Part shown: piece after piece, positions 10,752 to 19,996 of the stretch | How positions within the stretch are numbered: position 1 is the first letter of the stretch | Layout of the letters: each line of letters begins with the position of its first letter | NCBI GenBank assembly: GCA_008638375.1 | Contig: CM018052.1 | Location: forward strand, 5,039,017-5,103,016 | Direction: 5' to 3' | DNA length: 64,000 nucleotides | Source: Nyssa sinensis | Taxonomy: Eukaryota > Streptophyta > Magnoliopsida > Cornales > Nyssaceae | Notes under the pieces: model-generated | Told to the model about the DNA's origin: nothing | Databases searched by the model: none | The model's input: the letters and a program-made list of their open reading frames with translations, nothing else | Program-made: the position numbers and the translations under genes

Positions 10752-11207
10752 ACTGCCAAGGAATCCACTGTAGTAGCTTCTTCAATTGCATCGCAATCTC
10801 AAGCCCCGATAGTCGAGAAATCAAGAGGAAGCAAAGAACCCATAAAGTACGATCTAGTATTCAATCTCTTATTTGAGGTTGCATAGACCTCTATTGGTCA
10901 GTTAGGTGCCCTGTCCAATACTTAATTACTTTCTGATTTATATGTATTCGTCATTTAACTTGACTTTTTAGACCATTACGTTTCGTAGTAACAACTAAAC
11001 ATATTAAGACATGACTAAGAGAAAACAAGCAAGACGTAATCACAACAATAAGATGTAATTACGATAATTATGGTTAAAACATCGAGATAAGTCACAGGCC
11101 ATATAAATATTTTAGATACTGATAACAAGGAAGGAAAAGGGGCAGAGTCTTATGATGACCAAGAACCCTTGAGTTTTGAGGACAAAACTCTTTTAAGGAG
11201 GCGATAA
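10752..11207 (+). mobile_element. Element H residual internal region and PPT
   Basis: About 450 bases follow the gag zinc knuckle with no recognisable protease, RT or integrase, so nearly all of pol has been deleted. The end carries TTGAGGACAAAACTC followed by a purine stretch (TTTTAAGGAGGCGATAA), the typical 3' tail and polypurine tract before an LTR. The same GAGGACAAAACT tail motif appears next to element C's PPT. Confidence 0.7.
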
Positions 11208-12168
11208 TATAACACCTCGACCTGATTAATGGAAATTAAGCCATTAATGAAATAAAAGGGGTAAAACAAACTGTAAAATTGAAATCCTTATGAGAAAAGC
11301 GGGTCGAACCTCGTTAGTTTGGTAGTAGGAAATGGTCACCGGAGATCATGACACCAGAGAGGGTGATTGGAACCCTTGTCGAAGCCTTGGGGAAGAAGGC
11401 ACTGTTCAGGTCGGGTTTCAGGTCGGATTCGGGTCTGGCCTCGACCGAAATATAAAGTGGGTTTAGGTTTTTAATGAGACGATGTCATTTTGGGATGTTA
11501 GAGTTTTTAATTTAAAATAAAAATAGGGTGTTTGGCAATGGGGATAAGCCTTGATTTAATACCCTTGCTCAAACTAGGGATACTCTATCCTTGTTTTGTC
11601 CCTCTATTCGCTGTTTGGCCAATGAAATATCAGAAAAATAAAGGGGAGCCGCAGCTCCCTAGTTTCGATCCCCAAACCTCGAGTATATGTGAACCCTAAC
11701 CCCAAGCATGTGGCCACAGTGCCACCATGGCACATGTGATATAATATTAACAAATTAAATATATAATATGAACTTAAATAATTAAATTAATTTAGTTATA
11801 GTAAATTGTCCCGTTACCCAAATAAAATAAAAGGGGAGTATATTTTAACTATTTCTAACATTCTGGACCCAATGACGGGATTCGTTCTACGAGATAGAAT
11901 CATGAAAAGTTAAGACATGTAAAATGTAAAATTATCGTTTTACCCTTAGTGATGCTCGAAGCTAAATGGAAGTCCGAGATAGTCTAAATTGACTTTCTTC
12001 AATGTTCTGGACCCAACGATAAGGTCCATATTATCAAATTAGGTACTAAAAAATAAGACACGTGAAAATACAACTTTATTAAATTATGCCTAATAGTCCG
12101 ATTTAACGAAAATAAGACTTATCCTAGGAAATTAGGATTTACCCAGTCTAAAAATAACTTAAGAACAC
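11208..12168 (+). repeat. LTR 'F2' part 1 (3' LTR of element H)
   Basis: It starts TATAACACCTCGACC (11208), the family start with TG changed to TA, right after the PPT. It is interrupted at 12168 by the B/X insertion and resumes at 57928: joining ACTTAAGAACAC to CAAATAGGTGG reproduces F1's TAAGAAGCATCAAATAGGTG. Part 3 ends at 62691. It holds a tRNA-like module and decayed LTR sequence with no genes. Confidence 0.85.
11645..11738 (-). other. tRNA-like module in F2
   Basis: On the minus strand: box A-like GTGGCACTGTGGCCACATGC, then GGTTTGGGGATCGAAACTAG as a box B/T-loop-like part, ending in the GGAGC...GCTCC inverted repeat. It is equivalent in place to the mid-LTR modules of G and B2. Confidence 0.4.
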
Positions 12169-12950
12169 TGTAACACCCCAACCCAATTAAGAAAAGCAAT
12201 TAACGATAATGAAAATTATCATAAGTTAATTTGCTTCATAACCAGGGGCGATGCTAAATATGACTAATGACCCAAAAATACGAAAGCAAAGATATAAATG
12301 ATGAAAATGATTAATTCTAAATTAGAGACGACCGATGTCAGAATGAAATTTAATGCCGAGGGCGATGATTTGATTAGAAATTATGACTAGTATTAATCGA
12401 GGACTAACACACAAGTGAATGTGAGAAATTAGTGCACGAAGTGCACTTGAAGAAAAGTAGCATAATGTATGACGGGAGCGCGCTTGATTAGAATTATTCC
12501 GATAATTATGACAGACTATTAGAATAATTAAAATACATTTAAATACATCAAGGCGAGACAATGAAGGCTATAAAAGCTTGATGAGATCTTGATTTATGAA
12601 ATCGACACGTGAAGAGAATAAATAGGTTATACAAGTGAATCGAGAACTTTTTGATAAAAATAATATATTTTTGGCATAAACCAAACACGATGGGACATGT
12701 TAAAAATAAAATTAATGATATGAAGAGGAAGCGTCCAAGAATAAAAAATATTGCGAGAATGCTAAGAGATTTTACGGCAATTGAAACGCAATTTAAAAAA
12801 TTAAAGAAACACACCCAAAATGTCAAACAAGGCATAAAGAGAGAAAAATAGGGAAAATAAGGCCAAAAGTATTGGCCAAGGGACTTGAACCCAAGACCAA
12901 AAAATGAGGGAGAATTCTATACCAAAAAGAATAACTAACTTGGCTATAGT
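12169..12950 (+). repeat. LTR 'B' 5' part, interrupted by G
   Basis: This is the first 782 bp of the leftmost LTR of B/X. It is cut at 12950 by element G and resumes at 45636 (GCATTTTTGTGCTATATAT), matching the equivalent stretch of B2 (CAGCATTTTTGTGCTTAATTAT). Three small open frames overlap here on both strands and show no family resemblance; this is non-coding LTR. Confidence 0.8.
12871..12950 (-). other. tRNA-like module in LTR B, abutting G
   Basis: On the minus strand the T-arm-like GGGTTCAAGTCCC is intact, and the box A-like TATAGCCAAGTTAGT lies at the very end where element G inserted. The 5 bp target duplication of G (ATAGT/ATAGC) is inside the box A-like stretch. Confidence 0.5.
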
Positions 12951-13109
12951 TGTAATATCCCGACCCAAATTAAACCAAGCAAATTGCTGTAATATCGAAA
13001 CGTTATGGTTTGTTTTACGATGTTTGAATTTATACTTCGTTTTAAGTTTTGAAAACCACGAGTGTTCGAATAATACACGTACGGAGTGATGGATGTATAT
13101 AAACACGTA

Positions 13110-13252
13110 TCTATATATATATATGATAAGTGTATATATTTATATGATAAGTGTATATATATATATATATATATATGATAAGTATATGTATATATGTATG
13201 TATTTAAATGTATGAATGTTAATATATATATATATATGTATGTAAGTGTGTG

Positions 13253-13288
<36 letters not shown>

Positions 13289-13343
13289 TTAACTGTATGA
13301 ATGTTAATATATATATATATATATATGTATGTAAGTGTGTGCA

Positions 13344-13383
<40 letters not shown>

Positions 13384-13413
13384 TTGAGTCAACAATATGT
13401 GTGTGTGTCGGCA

Positions 13414-13475
<62 letters not shown>
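13110..13475. repeat. (TA)n / TATG microsatellite cluster in G 5' LTR
   Basis: There are several TA tracts, the longest at about 13413-13474, separated by copies of GTATGTAAGTGTGTGCAG and GTATTTAACTGTATGAATG. The 3' LTR has the same arrangement in shorter form (42500-42725), so part of the LTR length difference is microsatellite expansion. Confidence 0.9.
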
Positions 13476-13481
<6 letters not shown>

Positions 13482-13607
13482 AAACAAAAAGAAAAGAAAA
13501 GAAAAGAAAAGGAAAAAGGAAAAGAAAAGAAAATATCAGAGAGAGAGGGAAAGAGAACCGCCATAGGGAGAGAGAGAAGAGAGACGGTGGCTAGGTTTGT
13601 GTGCTGC

Positions 13608-13618
13608 CTATATATATG
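13608..13618 (+). promoter_or_regulatory. Candidate TATA box of element G
   Basis: CTATATATATG after GTGTGCTGC is identical in the 3' LTR (42851-42861) with its surroundings (TGCTGC...GCATGGG). It lies about 120 bases before a strong 5' splice donor, as expected for a short first exon. The neighbouring TA microsatellites make chance TATA matches likely, so this rests on position and conservation. Confidence 0.4.
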
Positions 13619-13730
13619 CATGGGTAGTGCATGCCTTGCTAAAGAAAAAGATAGAGAGAATAGAGGAAGCTACGGAAGGAGGAAAATGGGGAAATCAAGC
13701 AACGACTGCAGTTGAAAACCAAGAGAAAAG

Positions 13731-13739
13731 GTAAGTCTC
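13731..13739 (+). other. 5' splice donor downstream of the G promoter
   Basis: GAGAAAAG|GTAAGTCTC matches the plant donor consensus and is kept in the 3' LTR (AAAAG|GTAAGTCTG, 42974). It could pair with the acceptor at 16113, removing most of the LTR leader, or the second donor at 15152 could be used. Confidence 0.4.
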
Positions 13740-14580
13740 TCTCTAGAACCTTCAAAGTTTTAGTTTAGTTTTAATAATCTAAAGTGTATATATATACTGT
13801 ATAGTTAGTAGATAATGGCTTAAGGAGGAGAAACAGGGTCTGAAGGACCTAAAAAATCGTGAAAATCAGGAAAAACCACCATTAATGGACCTTCCAAGTA
13901 GCAGATTTGAATCAACCAAAAGGAAACCTAGCTCTTTCACTTGGGGCTTAAATAGACCTCACAAGGGTTCTAAAACCCCTAGGCCGCGACCCAAAATCCC
14001 AAAGAAAGGTCCCCAATTTTCAAGTTACAGCCACGGTTAAAAAAAAACCCAACATCATGAAATGAAAACGAAACCTCAATTGGTGATCGAGGTTAGAACC
14101 TCCATGAAGAGACAAGAGTAACAAGACAGACCCCACCCATTTTGGTCAAGAAATGACCATTTATAAACCTGAAAATTGTGGGGATGACAAACCTTCAACC
14201 AAGCTTTTTGAAACCACTTCGAGCCCCTTGACCAACGAGGAAACAATCCTAAGACATTCAGGAATTCATAAGAAGTATTAAAAAGTCACGAAATAGAGAA
14301 AAGGGTGAAACCTGCAACTAGGGCAACGAACGGAGGTCGGGGGAGGAAGAAGGTGAATAGTGGACTGGATTGGGTTTGGGTCAGAACTCGACTAGTCGCT
14401 CATCCGGTTAGTGGGACGATGTTGTTTTGATGTTTCTGTTTTTAAATTAAACTGAAATGGGGTGTTTGGCCACGAGGTTAGGAAATTGATTTAATACCCT
14501 TGTTCAGACCAGGGATATCCTATCCCTGTTCTGTCACACTGTCTATTGTTTGGCATAAGAAATATAAGAAAAATAAAGGG

Positions 14581-14673
14581 GAGAAGCAGTTCCCCAGGTT
14601 CAACACTGAGACCTCACGAAAGTGAGGATTCAAACCCTAAGCACATGACCACTGTGCCACAGTGGCACATGTG
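14581..14673 (-). other. tRNA-like module in G 5' LTR
   Basis: On the minus strand: box A-like GTGGCACAGTGGTCATGTGC, then box B-like GGGTTTGAATCC and, further on, TGTTGAACC beside an inverted repeat. The same module in the 3' LTR is at 43815-43905 (GTGGCATAGTAGTCATGTGC, GGTTTGAATCC). It is antisense to the element. Confidence 0.45.
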
Positions 14674-15539
14674 TAACTATATTACAGAAATAAATATATA
14701 ACAATATATTAAATAATTAAATTAATTTAATAAATTAAATTGATTTAATTATGATTAAATGATCCGTTACCCAAATAAATTAAAAGGATAGTGTAAATTT
14801 ATTATTTTGGGCATTTTGGACCCAATGGCGAGATCTATTTTACGAGACGGGGTCCCAAACATTTAAGACACGTAAACTGCAAAAATTGCCATTTTGCCTT
14901 TAGTGATACCCAAAGCCAAGTGAAAGTCTGTAAAATCCTAAATCGATTTTCTTTGACGTTTCGGACTCAATGGTGGCGTTCGTTTTATGAAATAAGATAC
15001 TTAAAATGTTGATATATGAAATTAGCTAGTTCTAGAAGATTAGGCTATACATAGCATTGAACTAAGAAATGTTTCCTGATTAATAGGAACGTCAAAAGCG
15101 AAAGAAAAGGCTATCTAATTTCCTATTGAAAGAGAAAAAATTGTTTTAAAGGTAAGTAAAACCCGAACTCTACTTGTGGTAATTCCTAGCCATGTCACAA
15201 TGTTACTTCTTTATACTATCAAATTTGTACTCCTATACATACCTGATACTTATTGATTCCACAATTTGATGCTTGTTCTATCTTGTGAAAATTATTGAGA
15301 ATTTGACTGCTATATCTTGATCATGATTTCTTGTACGCTTTGTACCATGCCTTGAAAGGCAAATTGCTATGTTCTCATTGTTGAGAAAATTGATATTCCA
15401 CATATATGTACACTCTTTGTGGAATTATGATGATATGATATATTATGAGTACTTAGAGTTGTGCTCAGTCATAACATCCATTTGATGCTATTACTAGACC
15501 TACGAGTCAAAGTCCATGAGGGACATATGGCGTAATATA

Positions 15540-15630
15540 TGCAAAAGACTGAGGGTATGTTGGGCCCTAAAAAACTGAGGGTATATCGGGCCCTAAAAGA
15601 CTGAGAGTATGTCAGGCCCTAAAAAGACTT
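15540..15630 (+). repeat. ~28 bp tandem repeat in G 5' LTR
   Basis: There are three copies of a unit like AAAAGACTGAGGGTATGT followed by TGGGCCCT, with small changes. The 3' LTR has only two copies (44775-44835). The copy number difference arose after insertion or during the last replication. Confidence 0.8.
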
Positions 15631-15892
15631 TGCATCAATTATGTTTTATATCATATCTCTTATTGAACTTATAGGATAATCATATTTTCCATATGAATGA
15701 TCATATGTTTTGCAAGCTTATCCATTGGTTTATGATTTGTTATCTTATGATTGTGGCAGTATGACTATTGTTTGGGCCAGATCCCTATTGATGATCTCAT
15801 GTACCTTGTATCATTTGATATTTAGTTATTCTTACCATTATGGGATGTGCCTTTGACCTAAGGGTCATTTATATTATTTCACTCTTTTGGTA

Positions 15893-15985
15893 ATTGGCTA
15901 TTGTGACATTCTATTTCTTAATTGGCTATTGTGACATTCTATTTCTTGATTGGCTACTATGACATTCTATTTCTTGACTGGATAT
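15893..15985 (+). repeat. ~28 bp tandem repeat, 3 copies, in G 5' LTR
   Basis: The unit TTGGCTATTGTGACATTCTA followed by TTTCTT occurs three times with minor changes and then degrades. The 3' LTR has four to five copies (45087-45205). Confidence 0.85.
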
Positions 15986-16071
15986 CATGTTATCATATCC
16001 TTGCTTGTCTTGGATTATGATCTTTTCTATACTGACCCTGACCCTTGGCAGAGCAAAGGAAATTTACTTAC

Positions 16072-16088
16072 TGAGCTAAGTTAGCTCA
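16072..16088. other. Conserved LTR hairpin 3 (G copy)
   Basis: TGAGCTAAGTTAGCTCA is a perfect 8 bp inverted repeat around one base. The identical 17-mer occurs in P3 (53014-53030), and TGAGCT...AGCTCA recurs in D1 (27373-27389). It always follows a GGAATTTACTTAC-like block and precedes the putative splice acceptor. Confidence 0.6.
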
Positions 16089-16407
16089 TTTCAGATTTAT
16101 ACATTTATTTTAGGAGCGGACGCTGCGAGTAAACAATAGAAGCCTGTAAGTGATAGTGGACATTTTTGATAAAATGTAATCGAAAATGATTAGTACTGTC
16201 TTAGCTCTCCCGTGTGTCCACACCCTAGGGGTGATGTATATTTTGGTTTTTCTTTTATCTATAAATCCTTATTATGACTTTCGCTGTTTAATTATTTAAC
16301 TACACATTATTATCACTAATCCAGTTAAAAGAAAATGTTAAGGACGACCCGAGGGTCATCCCCGCGATCCCAAATTCTTAGAAGGTGGGTTTCTGGTCGT
16401 GACAACT

Positions 16408-16419
16408 TGGTATCAGAGC
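16408..16419 (+). other. Primer-binding site of element G
   Basis: TGGTATCAGAGC starts three bases after the LTR's terminal TGACA. It is complementary to the 3' end of plant initiator tRNA-Met, the standard first-strand primer for this clade. Confidence 0.95.
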
Positions 16420-16555
16420 AGAGCCCTAGGTTCTAGTGGTTCATGGGAGATTAGGACTAGAATACTAAGACTATCAAGTCTAAAGGTCGGTCAATAGATA
16501 ATGCCTAACATAGTGGTTAGATTCTTACATGCTGACCATTCATCTTTCGCAGCCA

Positions 16556-17395
16556 TTGGTTAACACCAGAAGTATTCCAATAGCGATGGACCGATTAGAC
16601 AGATTGGAACGCCTTATGGAAAGAGTCATAGAGGCTCTACCCAAAAATTAGTCTAGTACTAGTGAACCAGTACGGCAGGAGCGTCTTGTTAACTTGGGAG
16701 GCTGATAGGGGATTGACAGAGATCAGACATACTCATATAAACGATTTCAGGAGATGAAACCATCAATTTTTGACGGCACAAAGGGCTATACAGCAGCTGA
16801 GGAATGGTTGTTAGAAATGAACAACATCTTCCGTATCCTAATATGTACGAAGGTGCAGAGGGTGGCTTACGCCACATTTACGTTCAAAGGAGCTGCTCAT
16901 AAGTGGTGGCTACTAGAGGAGGCCAGGGAACCTAACATGGACTGGCAACAATTTACCGAGATCTTCAACGAGAAGTACTTCCCTCATGAAGTAAAAGATC
17001 GGAAGGTCGCTGAGTTCTTAGTCTTACAGTAGGGAGACATGACAGTAGAGGAATATGAGGCCAAGTTCACTGAACTGGTCAGATTTGCCCCAAATGTCAT
17101 TAATATGGAGAACATGAGAACCAGAAGGTTTGAAGGAGGGCTGAGATGGGCCATTAAAGAAAGAATCAGGCCCCAGTAGTTGACCACTTACAATAAAGTA
17201 GTGGCAACTACAAGGATCATAGAGTAGGGCAGGGAGGAACTAGCCAAAAGAAGGGTGAACCAAAGGCCAGGAGGCAATTGGGATAGAAGGCAAGGACCTT
17301 TATTTTCTAGGCCTAGAGCCGAATCACGAAACATAGGGCTCAGTCAGAGAAGGGCAATTACAACGATGGGGGTACAACTAAATGCCCTACTTGCA
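16556..17395 (+). pseudogene. gag (fragment): Element G gag capsid region, broken
   Basis: The frame opens at TTG 16556 (reading VNTRS after it), where element H has ATG-VNTRR, so the start codon appears mutated. It continues MDRLDRLERLMERV (coiled N-terminus), MKPSIFDGTKGYTAAEEWL, HKWWLLEEAREPNMDW, NEKYFPHEVKDRKVAEF, GDMTVEEYEAKFTELVRFAP and FEGGLRWAIKERIRP, a typical Ty3/Gypsy gag. In-frame TAG codons at 16649, 17030, 17177 and 17225 sit where glutamine is expected. A frameshift near 17370 precedes the zinc knuckle. Confidence 0.92.
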
Positions 17396-17480
17396 TGAAA
17401 GTCCACAAAGGGCAATGCCTCAAAAACACCAATGTTTGCTACTTCTACTATTAGATTGGGAATTTTGTAAGAGATTGCCC
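17380..17480 (+). pseudogene. gag (fragment): Element G nucleocapsid zinc knuckle, degenerate
   Basis: CPTCMKVHKGQCLKN leads into CYFYY, a TAG at 17452, and IGNFVRDCP. The usual CX2CX4HX4C has lost its second Cys (now Tyr) and its His (now Asn), and a stop interrupts it. Element H keeps an intact knuckle at the same place. The motif normally binds packaged RNA. Confidence 0.85.
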
Positions 17481-18071
17481 CCAGAGTAACAGATCCATGA
17501 CCAGCACCGCACCTACCCCATTAGCTCTTTTGACCAGATCCCAAATATGCAATAATGGGCCACGGAATGAGCAACAACGCGCGGGAAGGGTTTTCTCTAT
17601 TACACCAGGAGATGTTCAGGCTATTGCATCAATAGTCACAGGTACCCTTCCAGTCTGTTCACAACTTGCTCATATTCTGTTTGATACTGGCTCTACACAT
17701 TCATTTATATCCCCCATATTTTTTGCTAAGCTGAACTTAGAAACTGAACCCCTAGGTTATTTATTGACTATTTCCATTCTGTCGAGAAAAATTATTATTA
17801 GGGAATGTTATACATAAAGCATGTGAGATACAGATCACGGGCGCACAATTATTAGCCGATCTGATACCCTTAAAAATTTATGGGTATGATGTAATCCTCG
17901 GCATGGACTAGTTGGTCGCAAATCATGCTACCATAGATTGTATGGCCAAAAAAGTTTTTATACAAAATCCAGGATGGCCGAGCATCAAGTTCGAAGGAAC
18001 GGGAATAGCTTTTTCACCCTATTTCGTCTTGTCTATCTAGGCTAGACATCTGCTTCGTAAGGGATGTCATG
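17481..18071 (+). pseudogene. pol (fragment): Element G aspartic protease, broken by B2
   Basis: The 17497-17817 frame has RVFSITPGDVQAIASIVTG and the catalytic HILFDTGSTHSFIS (DTG at 17683-17691). The next part, in another frame, has YGYDVILGMD followed by TAG (17909) where Trp is expected, then NHATIDC and ARHLLRKGC, the usual link to RT. It is cut at 18071 by solo LTR B2; the reading resumes at 39350. The protease matures Gag-Pol. Frameshift and stops (also 18038) make it inactive. Confidence 0.9.
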
Positions 18072-18384
18072 TGTAACACCCCGAACTTAATTTTACTATT
18101 TAATTAATGTAATGAAGTTCTTTTTGAATCTAATGCAAGTGATTTAGCTATTTAAGCTCTATTTTAACACTAATAAAACTTGAATTAGCTAATTGTGGAA
18201 AACACAACGAAATAAAAACTGGCACAAGGCCTTTGACATCGAAGCTAACCTAAATAGGAAGCCTCCAGAAGAAACCGCTTCGTAAAATGAGCAATACAAA
18301 AGAAGTTATTAAGGAAATAGCTAAAATGAACATTTGTGCCAGCTAAACGAGGCATAAGCCTAAAATGAGGATAAAATGCTAAAT

Positions 18385-18464
18385 GTGAGGCCAAGGAGAT
18401 TTGAACCCTTAACCAAGTAAGTAAATTAATTTCATCTAAAAATTTTACCAAGTTGACTGTCAGC
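18385..18464 (-). other. tRNA-like module 1 in B2
   Basis: Minus strand: box A-like CAGTCAACTTGGTAAA, then GGGTTCAAATCTCC as box B/T-loop. It lies about 310 bp from the LTR start, the same place as in LTR B and D1. Confidence 0.5.
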
Positions 18465-18720
18465 ATTTTTGTGCTTAATTATACGACAAAATATATATAA
18501 ACTCAAATTAACCAAGCCCACCTCCCAAATTGGCCAATGGCCATTCATGCAGCACCTCATCCCACATCACCCTCTGCCTTAGGCCACATCATCATGACTA
18601 AACCCCAGCCCTCATCATCACACCCCAAGCCCCATGATGTGCATGCATAGGTAAATGTATAGGTATGCAATTATAAATACATGTCTTACAATTTTTGAAA
18701 TGCTTCAAGTGTGTGGGTTG

Positions 18721-18850
18721 TGTCTTGAGACATGTGTGTGTGTGAGAGACCAATAGAGTGTGGGTGTGAGTGATTGTGAGAAAGAGAGAAAGAGGGAAAA
18801 AGAGAGAGAGAGATTGTGTGTAAGGAAAGTGTGTGTGTGCATGCATTGTG
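18721..18850. repeat. TG/GA-rich simple sequence in B2
   Basis: Alternating TGTGTG and GAGAGA runs (for example AGAGAGAGAGATTGTGTGT). The histidine/serine-rich minus-strand open frames here are by-products of the repeat. Confidence 0.85.
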
Positions 18851-19912
18851 GATGACTACTTGGAGGTGCACAAGGAGAGGAAGGAAACTGAGCTGATTTA
18901 AAGGGGCTTGAGAGGGTCAGAACTGAGCCACGATAGAGGGAGGAACCACTAAGGTATAAGACCTCAAAACTGTTATTATTTTTCCTTTTTGAATTTTTGG
19001 CACTGTTTCAGTTTCATATTGGGCCTTATTATTGCATGCATGCATACTGAAACATTTAGGGACTATTATTAGGTGAACTGAGAGGGTCAAGGGGCTTGAA
19101 AATCCCTAAAACATGCATGGCCGCCATTGTTGGACCTCCAACAGTGCAGGTCTGAAACGACCATCATAGGATCCATTTTTGACATTTAAAACCCAAAATA
19201 GATCTTAAGGGCATCCAAAAATCACCAAGCCACGACCCAAACACTCAAGGTTAGACCACTAAAATTGAAGTTGTAGGTCTCAGATTTTGAGATCAACTTC
19301 ACAAAACTACTCCAAACTTTGATTTTAGGGATGGGGGCTTGAACCCCATGATGAAAGGATCACAAATAAAGAAACCTCAAAAGATTTGGGTCACAAATAA
19401 GGATTTACTATCCAGTTGCAAGTTGAGACCACCCCATTTCACCGTAGCCTTTAGAGCTCTATTCGAGCTCTAAAATGAATGCCATCATGTATCCTAGGTG
19501 CCCAAAACTCCATACCACCGAAAATAGAGAGCAGAATAACCCCAGAATGCACGAAATGGGAAAAATGAAAACTAGGAACTAGGGTAGCAGTCGTGAGAGG
19601 GGGTTGGGGACGAAGATGAACAGGGAATTGAAACAGCACCGTTTAAAACAAATCCATGCCACACGACATCATTTGGATCATGTAACATTTTAAATTTAAA
19701 ACCTAAAACTGCGTCATTTAAGTTAGAAGCAGTAAGTAGGACGACGCCGTTTTGTTTTTACATTTTTGAATCAATACTGATATAGGTCTGTTTGGTTAGG
19801 GACTTAACAAATCCCAATTGGTGTTCACATACGAAACAGGGATAACATATCCCTGATTTGCCCCTATCCGCTGTTGGGATTAGGAATCCTTTGAAAAAAA
19901 TATAGGAATAGT

Positions 19913-19996
19913 TGTTGCCCCGTCGATTCGAACGTGGAACCCCTCACTGCCCAACCCTTAAACCCAACCTAAGAACCACTGGACCACTGCCATTCC
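19913..19996 (-). other. tRNA-like module 2 in B2
   Basis: Minus strand: GGCAGTGGTCCAGTGGTTC is a very good box A/D-arm match, followed after about 50 bases by CGTTCGAATCGACGG as box B/T-loop. This is among the most tRNA-like stretches in the window. Confidence 0.55.

Larger units (their letters stand above)
15152..16113 (+). other. Putative LTR intron in G
   Basis: The donor AAAG|GTAAGTAAA (15152) and acceptor ATTTATTTTAG|GAGCGGACG (16113) give 962 nt. The 3' LTR keeps both (44384 and 45337). The interval includes a GTTGTG-CTCAGT-CATAAC hairpin (15458-15475) and a perfect TGAGCTAA-G-TTAGCTCA inverted repeat (16072-16088) just before the acceptor tract. Comparable pairs occur in E1, E2, F1, F2, P1, P2, P3 and D1. 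Confidence 0.5.
12951..16404 (+). repeat. 5' LTR of element G
   Basis: TGTAATATCCCGACCC...TTTCTGGTCGTGACA, 3454 bp. In order: an AT-repeat region (13110-13475), a GA-rich run, a TATA-like box, a GTAAGT donor at 13731, a tRNA-like module, a second donor at 15152, tandem repeats, two hairpins, an acceptor at 16113, and the U5 end. It pairs with the 3' LTR at 42340-45630. No genes; long IYIYIY open frames come from the TA repeats. Confidence 0.93.

Noticed and set aside
13246..13715. Long open frames reading IYIYIY on both strands
   Set aside because: They translate TA microsatellite in G's 5' LTR; the same happens at 42290-42781 and 4012-4206. No protein family involved.
19913..19996. Genuine tRNA gene
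   Set aside because: Good box A and a T-loop-like part, but no clear acceptor stem or anticodon arm, and it sits in a decayed LTR. Kept only as tRNA-like.
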